Source: Plecoglossus altivelis (lineage: Eukaryota > Chordata > Actinopteri > Osmeriformes > Plecoglossidae). From it: 64,000 nucleotides of DNA. The stretch is from NCBI GenBank assembly GCA_036571765.1, contig BROE01000006.1:15546868-15610867 (forward strand). The letters are read 5' to 3'. Positions 44,728 through 55,388 of the stretch are shown one piece after another (within the stretch, counting starts at the first letter, position 1; every line of letters starts with the position of its first letter). The notes under the pieces were generated by a model that searched no databases, had not been told where the DNA came from, and saw nothing but the letters and a program-made list of their open reading frames with translations. A program made the translations under genes and the position numbers.

Positions 44728-45920
44728 ACTGCACAAGCGCTCTCCTCGACCGCTCGCTTTACCAAGCAAACACACACAAGCATAGACACCCCCAGACGCA
44801 GAGACCAGCAGAAGGGAAAGGGAGGAGGGAAGGTTGTCTCAGGCCTGCAGGCGTCTGGTCCTAGGAGAGAGAGGCCCGCTCCAGCCCTCGCAGATTCAAT
44901 TAGGTGCCCCTCTGACTTCTTTTATCTCTCTCTGTCTGCTGCTCCTGTTCTTTTACCTCCCACTCTCCCTTCGACCATCCACCCCCCAACCCTGCCCCCC
45001 CCACACACACTCACCTACCACTACCACCTCCCGAGCTCCTTGCTGACTTGCACGCAGATCGATGTCCCTTAATTGCTACGGAGTGGCAATATTCGAACGT
45101 TTCTCCGCTAAGAGATGGCTTCATTGGAGATGTCGTCGTATACGTTTGCGTGCACGTGCATGCGTGCGTGCGCGCAAGTGTGTGGCCCCCAAGACCAGAA
45201 ACAACTTTAGGTTCCAGATCCATCAGGGGTTTGTCGGCACCCACAGCATCTGACACTCTTTGTGTCTCCCACACAAACACACGCATGTCTGTATACACAC
45301 ACACACAAACATGCCTGCAAGCATACAAACACGCCTCTACACACATGCAGACACGTATACTCATACACAAAATTATCCCATTTTTCAAAACCCTGGAGGG
45401 ACATTGACAGTGTACAAACATGCAGTAGTGTATAGTACAGACTACTGTTGGAAGCCATTATGCTGAAGTCTAACTTTTTCTACTGCCCTTCCAGGTATTC
45501 CTCTCTAGACAGTAGGTCTGTGGAACATCTCACTAGAAGTTAACGGGAACACACATGCACGCTCACACACCGTAGAAACACAACCCACAACCAGGTGTGT
45601 GTGGTAAAGTAGCAGAGGTAGTTTGTAACCCTGTGGGGTTACAAAGTGGGTTCTTGGGGCGATGGCAGGCAGCAATACCTGGTGAGCTGGAGATGGTTGT
45701 GGTGGTGAGGAATGGTGGAGAGGGGAGAGAATGGGTGTAGAGAGGAGAATAAGGGAGGTGAAAAGGGAGGTGAGAAGGGGACGAGGGAAGGAGAGAAAAG
45801 AGGGGAGAAGAGGTGATTCAGTGGGGTACAGAGCGCATGCAGACAGCAGAGCAGCAGCTGGTAGAACTCGTTACATTAAAATGTCATTAAACTGGAACGA
45901 TTAGAGAGCTGTCTGTCTGC
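44728..45920. other. Mixed sequence with CA words and a purine tract
   Basis: CA-type words at 45275-45370, purine-rich at about 45712-45808, and an AT-rich ATTAAAATGTCATTAAACTGG word at about 45875-45896 in complex sequence. No gene recognised. Confidence 0.5.
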
Positions 45921-45924
45921 TGGG

Positions 45925-46570
45925 AACTCCTCTCCTCCTCCTCCTCACCTCTCTCGCCTCCATCTCCTGTCCTCCTCTTCCTCACCCCTCTCTTTGCCAT
46001 CTCTCCTCATTTATACCTATTTCCTATCTCCTCTCCTCCTCCTTATCTCTCTCCTCTTCCTCCTCTCCTCTGTCTCCATCTCCTCTCCTCTTCATTCTCA
46101 CGCCCCTCTCTCCTATCTCCTCTCCTACTCATCCTCATCTCTCTCCTCTACATCATCTTCTCTTCCTCCTCACCTCTCCCTCCTCTATCTCCCATTCTCA
46201 TTCTTACCTCTCTCCTATCTCCTCTCCTCCTCCTCATCTTTTTCCTCTACATCCTCTCCTCTTCCTCCTCACCTCTATCCTCTCCTCCTTATTCTCACCT
46301 CACTCTCTCCTCTATTTTCTGTCCTCATTCTTACCTCTCTCCTATCTCCTCACCTCCTCTTCTTCATCTCTTTCCTCTATATCCACTCCTCTTCCTCCTC
46401 ACGTCTTACTCCTCCATCTCCTCTCCTCCTCATTCTCCCCTTTCCCTCTCCTCTATCTCCTGTTCTCATTCTTAACTCTCTCCTATATCCTCTCCTCCTT
46501 ATCTCTCTCCTCTATATCCTCTCCTCATTCTCATCCACATTTTCCCCTCCTCCCCTATCTTCTCCATTCC
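45925..46570. repeat. 650-bp CTCCTC polypyrimidine minisatellite
   Basis: Imperfect units such as CTCACCTCTCTCCTATCTCCTCTCCTC. The 196-residue Ser/Leu/Pro plus frame inside it is an artefact. This is the longest nearly pure homopyrimidine-type tract in the window. Confidence 0.92.
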
Positions 46571-46875
46571 CAATACCCACCTAGGAGAGAAAGTGTGGTG
46601 GGGAGGAGCCCTGACCTTGGCATAATGAACTATCTATATTCTAATGGTTGGTGGAGGCCATCTCATCAGCAGTCATTCAGTTCTGTTACAAACATACCAG
46701 ACAGTCAGACCAGGAAAGCCTGATGGTGAAGATGAGGATGGTGATGATTGTTATGATGGTGATAGCCAGAAGATGGTGGCCAAGGGTCCTGCTATAGAAA
46801 ACACTTGAATATCTGTATTCACCATCTCAGCTCTTGATGAGGGCTTCCTGGTGTCCCTAACAGCCTTGTGGTTTA
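46571..46875. other. Complex spacer
   Basis: About 300 bp of mixed sequence with a GATGATGG-type piece (46730-46765). Nothing recognised. Confidence 0.5.
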
Positions 46876-47010
46876 CAGGCTGGCTGGCCACCTGGCTGGC
46901 TGGCTGGTTGTTTGGTTTGCTGCCTGGCTGACACGCCAGTATTCTGTCTGGGAGACTGGTTGTCTTGGTGGCTGACTGGCTGGCTCACTGGTTATTTGGC
47001 TGGTTGTTCA
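46876..47010. repeat. GGCT/CTGG degenerate tetranucleotide repeat
   Basis: TGGCTGGCTGGCTGGTTGTTTGG-type words. Same orientation as the 32.2-kb array. Confidence 0.8.
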
Positions 47011-47117
47011 ATACAGAGGCACTTATAGAGTGAACAAGAGGTAAAGCTGTAGAGTTAGAAAGCTATTAAGCCACACATCCCCTATGGAGCCTCCTTTCAG
47101 TTCAACCATAAAATACA

Positions 47118-47120
<3 letters not shown>

Positions 47121-47194
<74 letters not shown>

Positions 47195-47207
47195 ACACAC
47201 ACACATA
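47121..47207. repeat. Compound (CT)n(CA)n microsatellite
   Basis: CT array (47121-47158) passing directly into a CA array (to about 47207). Confidence 0.97.
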
Positions 47208-47499
47208 CCAGAGATGCAAAGAATCACTATCAGCTGAAATATGTCTTTACAAGAGTTTCGATAGGACCTGAGAGTCTTTATATAAACACAGTCTGGGTGC
47301 AAGTGAGTGTGTCTGCGTGCGTGTGTCTGCATGTGTGTGTCTGCGTGTGTCATGGAGAGAGCAAGAGAAAATGCAATTTATCATCAGCTCAGCTTCTCCA
47401 CTTGTGCAGATCTCTTAAGCTATCCACAGCCTCCATCAGATCTGCCTCCAGCAAAAGGAGAAAGAGAGATAGAGAACAGGAGCAAGGTAGAGGACCTGG

Positions 47500-47500
<1 letters not shown>
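47208..47500. other. Complex spacer with GT words
   Basis: GT/GCGTG words at 47304-47350; the rest is mixed. Nothing recognised. Confidence 0.5.
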
Positions 47501-47533
<33 letters not shown>

Positions 47534-47745
47534 GTGTGTGTGTAAGTGTAGTGTAAGAGTGTGTGCGTGCATGCGTTTGTGTGTGTGTTTGTGTGTGTGC
47601 GTGTGTGTGTTAGCGTGTGTGTGTGTGTGTGTGTAGTTTCAGAGTGTGTGTGTGTCAGCGTGTGTGTGTGTGTAGTTTCAGAGTGTGTGTGTGTCAGCAT
47701 GTGTGTGTGTAGTTTCGGAGTGTGTGTGCCTGTGTGTGTCTCAGG
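47501..47745. repeat. GT minisatellite with TAGTTTCAGA spacer
   Basis: GT runs alternate with GTAGTTTCAGAGTGTGTGTGTCAGC-type units, present about three times (47631-47715). This is a compound GT minisatellite. Confidence 0.92.
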
Positions 47746-48005
47746 CCTGTGAGATCTCAGATGGCTGCTCTGTTTAGGAGTTCTGCAGAGGAAAACATCC
47801 TGAACTACATCTCTCTTCCATTACCTTCTCATCTACTCATCCAGCCCTTTCTCACCATCACTCTCCCTCTCCCTCTCCCTCTCTCTCTCTCTCCCTCTCC
47901 CTCTCTCTCTCTCCTTCTCTCTCCCTTTCTCTCTACTCCTCTCTCTCTCTCCTCTCTCCCTTTCTCTCTACTCCTCTCTCTCTCTCTCCTGCTCACCCTC
48001 TCACC
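47746..48005. repeat. Complex piece then CT/CCCTCT tract
   Basis: 47746-47850 complex; 47855-47998 CT-rich with a duplicated CTCCTCTCTCTCTC/CTCTCCCTTTCTCTCTACT unit. Confidence 0.8.
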
Positions 48006-48417
48006 AAGGCCTTTACTTCATGTTCTTAACTCCCTCTCTGACTTCTCGCTCGCTCTCTTTCTCTCTCACGTATTAGCTGTACTCTAAAAGATCATTGGTG
48101 ACCAGGATATACTTTTACCTTCTTACCACCCACACAAACACACACACAGTCCAAATCACACACACACAGTCCAGATTGGCAGAGAGGAACAGGCTTAATT
48201 AGCAATTAGCCATGATACTGTCTCTGGACATGAGCTGATACTGGGCTGGCGCAAATACACAGGCAAGAGTTGGACTGGTACCACTGGCCTGGTGTGGTCT
48301 GGCTGGCTGCACCATGGCACACACACTACAGACCCCCTGCTGGGTCACACAGCACTGCGCCAGAGACTGTGGGTGTGTGTGTGTATGTGTTTGGAAGGAA
48401 CATTTAAACTTGAAGGC
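48006..48417. other. Complex sequence with CA run and CTCF-like motif
   Basis: CA words at 48130-48170. Otherwise complex; includes the reverse-oriented CTCF-like word. Confidence 0.5.
48332..48343 (-). promoter_or_regulatory. CTCF-like core motif, reverse
   Basis: The minus strand reads CCAGCAGGGGGT, one base from the forward motif at 36615-36626. The orientation is convergent with that motif. Confidence 0.35.
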
Positions 48418-48455
48418 ATTTTCGACAATAAAGCACAACTTGAACTTGAACTTGA
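48418..48455 (+). mobile_element. LINE-like 3' tail with (ACTTGA)n
   Basis: GACAATAAAGCACAACTTGAACTTGAACTTGA resembles the 3' ends of teleost L2/CR1-type LINEs, which finish with a '...ACAATAAAG' signal and short tandem TTGAACT-type units. The body of the element was not recognised. Confidence 0.45.
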
Positions 48456-48805
48456 TTTTCATGGTCCTCACAATTTCAGGTTGAATGGACCTCAATTGTT
48501 AGTACCCGTAAGAATAGTCACGCAAACTGCTAAAGCGTGGCGCGGCGCATGCTGGATGGTGGTGAAACTTTTTCGCAGATGGTTTATACATAAGCTACAT
48601 CGATGTTGATATGCAGGTGCAGGTGATATGTATTTTTTATGTGTTGCATGGGGTCCGCGTGTTGCATGTGTTATCATGTGGAGGTAGCCTGCGTGTGTGG
48701 CCGTGATGCAGAGGTGAAGGCATACAGTATGCATGGTGGACTACTGCTTAGTACAGCATACTGACTCAGGGCAGGGCAGCTGGACGTTGCTGGCCTCAGT
48801 AAGAG
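48456..48805. other. Complex spacer
   Basis: Mixed sequence; nothing recognised. Confidence 0.5.
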
Positions 48806-49180
48806 CTCCTAACTCTTCTCCCTTCTCTCCTAACTCCTCTCTCCTAACTCCTCTCTCCTAACTCTTCTCTCCTAACTCTTCTCTCCTTAATCCTCTCTGC
48901 TTTCTCCTCTCTCTAAACTCCTCTCTCCTAACTCCTCTCTCCTAACTCTTCTCTATTTCCTCCCTCAGCACTCTCATACCTCCTCTCTCCTAACTCCTTT
49001 CTCCTTACTCTTCTCTCCTTACTCCTCTCACCTAACTCCTCTCTCCTAACTCCTCTCTCCTAACTCTTCTCTTTTTCCTCCCTCTCCACTCTCCTAACTC
49101 CTCTCTTCTCTCTCAACTCCTCTGTCCTTACTCCTCTCTCCTAACTCCTCTCTCCGTCCTCCCTCTCCTCTCTCATAACG
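48806..49180. repeat. 14-bp TAACTCCTCTCTCC minisatellite
   Basis: Tandem 14-bp units with variants (TAACTCTTCTCTCC, TTACTCCTCTCTCC), interrupted by slightly different blocks near 48960 and 49080. Confidence 0.93.
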
Positions 49181-50320
49181 TCTCTTCTCCTTGTGCCCTC
49201 TCTTTGTTTCTCAGTCCTCTCACCAATCTTACTCTCCTCTTTCCTATTTCCTCTCTCCTACCACCCATGTGCTACCTCCTGTCTCCTACCTTTCTCTCCA
49301 ATCACTAAACTCCTCTCTCCCAGCTCTTCTCTCCCCAGTCGATTTCTCTCTCCCTTCTCCTGAGTCTTCTTCCCTGACTTACGTCTCCTCTGTCCGCTCT
49401 TTCCGAAACCTTCTCTCCTCGTTCCTCGCCAGACTTCTCAAGTCTCCTAACTCCTCTGTGCTGACTCTACTCCTGCCCCCTCAACATTCTCTGCCTTTTG
49501 GTTCAAAGTAACACATTGTCCCTCTCTTCCTCTTCCTCCTCCTTCCTTCTCTCTGCTGCCACCCCTCTCCTTACCTCCTCTCTCTCATACACACAGACAC
49601 AAACACACGCACAGTCTGTCATGCAAACATAGTCTTACTTCTCCTACCCCGTCTTTTTGCATTGAACTTCTCCCAAGAGGGGTCTGCCAGTGAGCACTTA
49701 TCACTCCACCCCTCCTTCCACCGCACACACTCTTAAATATACACACACACACACACAGCGGCCCTCAAGAGGCAAGTCAATGAATGTCAGCCTCTTCTCT
49801 CCCTTGCTCCCCAGAGTCTGGATAAACACACCGCAGATAATCTCTCTCTATGTCTTTCTTTTTATCTCTCTCCTTCTATAGTCCTCCCTCTCCCTCTCCA
49901 TCTCATTCACCTCTCTCCCTCTTTCTCTCTCTCCCTTTTGCTCTCGCTCCCTCTCTCTCTCACCTTGTCTCTCACACAGACACTGTCTATCCATTCAAGG
50001 AATTCTAGACATTTTCTCTTTATCCTGGACCCTTGAATAGGGAACAGAGACATCAATGTAATTACCACTGGAAGAGGTATAAAAAAGTGTGCGCCTCACA
50101 CATCCAACCCAGACACACTCACTTGTCCCCCTCTTTCTTATGCACACCTCATTAACACGGTTTAATAAGGCCTCACGGTCTAAATCTTGTGTGGTGTGTG
50201 TGTTTCAGAGAGTAATGTTGGTTTTGTCTGCGCCTCAGCCGTGTGCAAGGCCTTTTTAGTTTACTGAGCTAAAGCCTGAGAAAGACAGTCTCTCTAAATT
50301 ATCTTTGTTACTCGTGGATG
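49181..50320. other. Pyrimidine-biased then complex sequence
   Basis: 49181-49600 is C/T-biased but decays in pattern. CA words at 49585-49605 and 49741-49758; CT-rich at 49880-49970; complex at 49980-50320. Nothing recognised as a gene. Confidence 0.55.
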
Positions 50321-50405
50321 AGAGTGTGTGTGCGTGCGTTCATGTGCGTGTGCGTGCATGTCTGCGTACGTGCATGTGTATGTGAATGCATGTGCATGCG
50401 TGTTG
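50321..50405. repeat. GTGCGTGCATGT imperfect repeat
   Basis: Alternating purine-pyrimidine-type GTGCGTGCATGTGCATGC words, partly Z-DNA-prone. Confidence 0.8.
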
Positions 50406-50538
50406 GCAGAAACAACAGAGAGAGCACTCATGCTTTTGCTATAATTACCAGGCTAAGGACTTGCACTGACAAGAGCAGAACTTAATTACTGCCTCTCTGG
50501 CAGCTGGGCTCTGTGCTATGTGAGGTTCTGGGTAACCT

Positions 50539-50925
50539 ACTGTGTTACTGTGCTTGTGTTTCTATATACTGTGTTACTATATTACTGTGTTACTATATTA
50601 CCTGATCCTGTGTTATGCTACTAGGTTACTAGGTTACCAGGTCCTGTGTTGTTGTTGTGTGTAGTATGTTACTGGGCCCTGTGTTTCCACATTACAGGGT
50701 ACTATGTTACTGAGTTCTGTGTTGCTGTGTTACAGTGCTACAGTGTTATGGTGTCACTGTATTTTTGGATTCTGAGTACAGTGTTACTGTGTCATTGGGT
50801 ATTGTGTTACAGTGTCACTGTGTTACAGTGTTATAATGTTACAATATTACGGTGTTACAGTGTTACAGTATTACAGTATTACAATGGTACAATATTACTG
50901 TGTTACAGTGTTACTGTGTAACTGT
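50539..50925. repeat. 8-bp GTGTTACA/GTGTTACT minisatellite
   Basis: Octamer array (GTGTTACA, GTATTACA, GTGTTACT), regular at 50810-50925 and degenerate before that. Confidence 0.9.
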
Positions 50926-51340
50926 CTATGCTCATCATGGACTAATGCCAGCAATATAAAATCAGTTTGGCACCCTTTAAAACAATGTACAGTGTGTTTG
51001 TTTACATGTTCGTTCATGATTGAGCATACAAGTGTGCGAGTGTGTGTATGTGTGTGGGTGGGTGCATGCTTGTGTGTGTGTGAATGCGCGTGTGTTGTTT
51101 TCTACAAGGCTGTTCTCTGTCAGAGGAGATGGTTCAGGGTTAGCCGTGGGTGTAGAGACACAGATCCACTCTAGGCCTGATCAAAGTTCTCCCTGCCTCG
51201 CACGCACATCACAAACACATCACACACCAACACAGCTATCGTACGTACACACTCACATACATCACACACTCACACACACACACACAGATGTCATCCTCTC
51301 ACACACAAGCACACACCCTCACATCACATGCTCCTACCAC
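50926..51340. repeat. Short complex piece, GT words and CA words
   Basis: 50926-51025 complex; GT words 51030-51095; CA words 51200-51335. Confidence 0.6.
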
Positions 51341-51830
51341 ACATTCTGCTCTAAAGTCTTTCTTAGATTTTTGAAACTCTCTCCATTCTCCCTCCTCCTC
51401 GGCTTTGCAATGATGGATAATCCTGACCAGCATTCACAAGTAAGTGTATGTTCTTGTTTGCATGTCTATCAGTGTGTGTGTGTGTGTGGTGAGGAGTGTA
51501 ATTTGTGTCACGGTTTATTCACAGCTGCTGCTGTCTTAAAGTAATGTATTGTCTGGCGTAGGACACATAATGATGTGACCATGTAACTGGACACACACAC
51601 ACGCAGGTTCAATCTTATCTAACATGTTGATGGCACTGATGAAGATGAGGAGCTGGAGGAGGAAGGTGGTTGGGAGCTCATCGACTTTTGAGTTAAAGTT
51701 GTGTTGACATCTCCCCCTTTTTATGGCCTGTTGCCATGGGGATAGCTTAGCTCTGAAAAGGTGTTTTCTTAGCTGAGTGACTCACGATCTTAACTAGCCA
51801 AAGACACCCCACGTACTGGATGAGAAGAGG
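51341..51830. other. Complex sequence
   Basis: GT run at 51474-51488 and CA run at 51592-51604; otherwise mixed. Nothing recognised. Confidence 0.5.
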
Positions 51831-51905
51831 AGAGGGTAGAGGAAGGGAGAGAGGGGAGGGCAGGAGAGAAAAAGAGAAAGAAAGAGAGAGTGAGAGAGAA
51901 GGAAT
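51831..51905. repeat. GA-rich tract
   Basis: GAGAGGGAGAGAAAGAG-type sequence. Confidence 0.85.
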
Positions 51906-52450
51906 AGCATGGCTGAATCCAAATTGCTGGCTGATTAAAGTGTAAATATGGTAACTGTCTTGAAAAGGTGGGCCAGGGTTAAGACCTCCTCTCTGTTGCA
52001 ATTGCATTATCAAAGTAAGGATGCCAAAAGCAGCGAGTGCATGTTCGTGGAGGGGAGAGGGATCTGCAGCAGAGGAGAAAGCGAGGTAGGGGAGACATGG
52101 GGAAGGAGGGAGGGAAAGGGTCTGAAGGAGGACAGTAATTAATTGACATCCACATATAGTAACTCCCCACGGGCCCACCGTCCTGCAGAATTACTGTCAT
52201 ATCATACTACTTTTAATACATGTTCACACACAAGCATCCACACAAACATACAGTGCATATGATGTGTGTACACAAATACATGAAGGCTACTATTTCAGGA
52301 AAACCCAGTCACTCTTACATGCTGCTTGCATTTGACCATGACACACACATTAGGACTGTCACCAAGTGAGCAGCAATAATTAGCTGGCCCTTTGCAGTAA
52401 TGAGCCATCATCACCCTGTCAGAGAAACAGGCATTCCTCGAGATTACAAC
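51906..52450. other. Complex, partly AT-rich sequence
   Basis: Contains GCTGATTAAAGTGTAAATATGG and GCAATTGCATTATCAAAG words (51930-52016) and TAATTAATTGACATCC (about 52136-52151). Possible regulatory DNA; nothing specific. Confidence 0.4.
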
Positions 52451-52451
52451 A

Positions 52452-52535
52452 AGCCAGCCAGACATCCAGCCAGACAGCCAGCCATACATCCAGCCAGCCA
52501 GACAGCCAGCCAGCTACCCAACCAACCAACCAGTC

Positions 52536-52566
<31 letters not shown>

Positions 52567-52755
52567 TAGTAAATTCGCTCAGTCAGCCAGCCAGCCAGCC
52601 CACCAACCAACAAACCAACCAGTCAGTTAGCTTGCCAGCCAGCCAGTCAGCCAGTCAGTCAGTCAGTCAGTCAGTCAGTCAGTCAGTCAGTTAACCAACA
52701 AACCAGCCAATCAGCCAACCAATAAACCTGCTAGACAACTGGCCGGCCAGCCAGT
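52452..52755. repeat. CAGC/CAGT tetranucleotide array
   Basis: About 300 bp with perfect (CAGT)n cores at about 52531-52558 and 52643-52690, flanked by CCAGCCAGC and AACCAACC words. The mixed register suggests a once-uniform tetranucleotide array. Confidence 0.92.
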
Positions 52756-53040
52756 TGGGGGGAGAGGTGAATCAAGCTGTGTCAAACTGTATCAATATTT
52801 CACCGCGGAAACAAAGAGAGGATGAATATTTTATGCAACCTTGGGCTACATCAAAGACAGACAGGGTGCGTGGAGGGGGAGGGATGAGGACAGGGGGCAG
52901 GACAGAGGGGGGACTGGGAGGGAAAGGAAGGAGTTTGGGCTGTGTGTACATGTGTGGGTGGGTATGAGAGTGAAAGAGAGAGAGCGAGAGCGAAAGAGAG
53001 AAAGAGAGAGTTAGAAAGAGTGATAGAGAGAGAGACATAA
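52756..53040. repeat. Complex piece then GA-rich tract
   Basis: 52756-52860 complex; 52865-52930 G-rich; 52965-53035 GA-rich. Confidence 0.7.
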
Positions 53041-53340
53041 AAAGTTCACAAAAGCCTCGATTCCTGAGAAGGCAACAGCCCTCTTTTCTTCAATAGTCAA
53101 CCAGCTCACAGTGATGAATATTACAGGGTGATTAGCAGTATCTCCTTGTCTGCGCCGATCTTCATTAGAATCATGTGCAGCACTGGAGATGTGATTAGAG
53201 ATGGATCGAGAGCATTAGCAGCCTCCCTGCTGGCACTGTCATTCTCTCACATAGATACAGCCTATCAGCTGGAGAGGAATAGCCATAGATATGTGTGTCA
53301 CACAAATCCTCCTTTCACATATAGATACATATTAGATGTC
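53041..53340. other. Complex block with ATTAG cluster
   Basis: Low-repeat 300 bp between two purine tracts. It includes four same-strand ATTAG words (53131, 53164, 53194, 53214). Candidate enhancer. Confidence 0.45.
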
Positions 53341-53344
53341 TGGT

Positions 53345-53660
53345 GTCTGAGGGAGAGAGGGATAAGGAGGGGGGAGGGAGAGGAGGAGAACAGAGGAAAG
53401 AATGTGTGAAAAGGGGAAAATGTAAGCAAGGGAGAAAGGGATGAGAAAGAGGGAGGGAGAAAGAGAGGGAAGATGAGTAACAGGGGTTAGTGTGAACGAG
53501 CAAGGGAGAGGCAGCGAGGGAAAAAGAGAGAGCAAGAGAGAGACATCGAGGGAGAAAGAGGACGGGGGAGAGAGAGAGAGAGAGAGAGAGACAGCGAGGG
53601 AGAGAGAGAGACAGCGAGAGAGACAGGGAGAGAGAGTGGGAGGAGGGACAGAAAAAAGGG
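53345..53660. repeat. GA-rich polypurine tract
   Basis: GAGAGAGACAGCGAGGG units; perfect (GA)n core at about 53569-53590. Confidence 0.9.
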
Positions 53661-54600
53661 AGCAGTCTGTTTGAAGATGGGTTTTCATTTCTTTTACGCC
53701 TTTTATGTGACTAGTGTGGTGGCGCCAGCACAAAGATTACCACCAGCAGCACAGAAAACACAGGAAGACAAAGACAGAGAGAGAGACAGAGAGGAAGGAA
53801 GGTAGAGAGACACAGAAAGACAAAGGGGAAGAAAAAACCCCAGAGCGATAGAGTTCAAGGGGTGGACAAATGAAGAGAGAGAGAGGGAGGGGAGGAAGAG
53901 CTAGAGAGGAGAATGCATAGCGACGGAGGGAGGGATGGAGGGGGAGGGGGCGATAACTTCAGCCAGCTCTGTAGGAGGGTAGAGAGCGCAGACAGAAGGC
54001 AGAGACGAGGGCCGTACGCTGCCGAGCTGCTTTCATATGCTAAGATACTGTCGAGGTGCTGGAAACGCTCACCTCTGCTCCCCTCACACACACACTCACA
54101 CACTTCCTCCCTTGTTCGGTGTCTTGGGACTGGTCAGATGATACATGGAGACTTTCTTGGTCTAATGTCACATAAGTAAACATCTGCATGTGGGACTGTC
54201 TACCGCCCCGGGGGGGGGGGGGGGGCGAACAGAGAGACCCCTTCTTCTCCTTTCTACAGGAGAAACGGCTTCAGACCCTGAAACCATCTCGTCCCCTGAC
54301 CAATCATCGCGAGTTAAGAGCCAAGCACCGCGAGATGCATAGCTGAGGCAGAGGCAGCCAGGGAGGGACTCAGTTTGACCCCGTTAGCCGACGCACACAG
54401 AAGCGAGGGGTGCTATTGTCCACAAACTCCCTAAGGTCCATAATTGAATTGGAAGTTGTTTACTGTGTGCGTGTGCATGGGTGTGCGCGTGTTTCACATT
54501 TATGCACGCTACATTAAATACGGAGAGATACATTAAGACGAGAAAACACTTTGGTTGCCGTAAGAGCCCCATTATTAAGAAACACTCTCCTTATCTGAGT
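53661..54600. other. Mixed sequence, purine tracts and G16 homopolymer
   Basis: Purine-rich at 53762-53835 and 53875-53950; G16 at 54210-54225; otherwise complex. No gene recognised. Confidence 0.55.
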
Positions 54601-54780
54601 TCCTCTCTCTAACCCCTCACACTTTTCCCTCTCTCTCACAATCTCTCTCTCTCTCTCTTACTGTCTGCATTTTCTTTGCTCTCCCTCTTTTTCCTCCCTC
54701 TCTCTCTGTTCTTTTGGTTTTTCGAGTGCACTTTCTTTTACTCTATGCAAGTCTCTCCCAGTCTCTCTCTCTCTGTCTAC
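54601..54780. repeat. CT-rich tract
   Basis: Imperfect CT repeat with a (CT)n core at 54642-54658. Confidence 0.85.
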
Positions 54781-55170
54781 TTCAGCAGGCAGCGTGCTGT
54801 GCCAGTAGGCCTATGTCTGGCAGGGGACAAGAAGCTGTAGCCTGGCAGTGGGGAGTTAAGCTAGCATCTGAGCTAACGACCTCAGCTTCGTTAGCTTACC
54901 ACCAAGGAGCCGACTGCCACAGGGACCATTCAAACATCTGAAAAAGTCTGACTTGCAGCAGCTAGACTGCACTCAGGCTGAACGAGAGACAACAGGGGGG
55001 GGGGGGGGGGCGGAGAGGAGGAAGGGAGAAACGAAGAGCAGGAGAGCAACTCTCAACGATTGAGTTGTTGAAGTGGAGCTCAGTCTCCAGGTCTCCACTC
55101 CTCTGTCTCCTAGCGCCCTTTGCCCTGTCTGATCCTACGTCCCTGAGGAGAGCAGCAAACCGGCAGCACT
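54781..55170. other. Complex sequence with G16 homopolymer
   Basis: G16 at 54995-55010, followed by a CpG and purines. No gene recognised. Confidence 0.5.
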
Positions 55171-55318
55171 ATCCTCTCCCCCTTTCCCTCCACCTTCTCT
55201 CCTCTTTACATTACCCATCCCCCCCTCACTCGCCCTCTTCCTCTGTCTTTCGTCTCCAAACCATCCCACCCCTCACCCTCTTCTCTTATCTCCTCTCCTC
55301 TTTCCCCTCCCTCCACCA
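55171..55318. repeat. Polypyrimidine tract
   Basis: C/T-rich tract ending in CCTCCCTCCACCAG, an acceptor-like word on the plus strand (AG at 55317-55318). The sequence after it reads open for only a short distance, to a TAG at 55395-55397, so no exon is called. Confidence 0.75.
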
Positions 55319-55388
55319 GGTCCGGTCCGTCACCGCGACCGCGGGCATGAGCAAGGAGAAAGACAGCGCCATTAGCCGCTTGTGGCAG

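Noticed and set aside
45994..46584. 196-residue Ser/Leu/Pro frame
   Set aside because: Artefact of the 650-bp polypyrimidine minisatellite.
52452..52755. CRISPR-like array
   Set aside because: Tetranucleotide repeat without fixed repeat-spacer structure; the other tandem arrays (11.8, 18.4, 29.1, 50.5, 62.0 kb) likewise lack unique spacers, and the sequence is eukaryotic.
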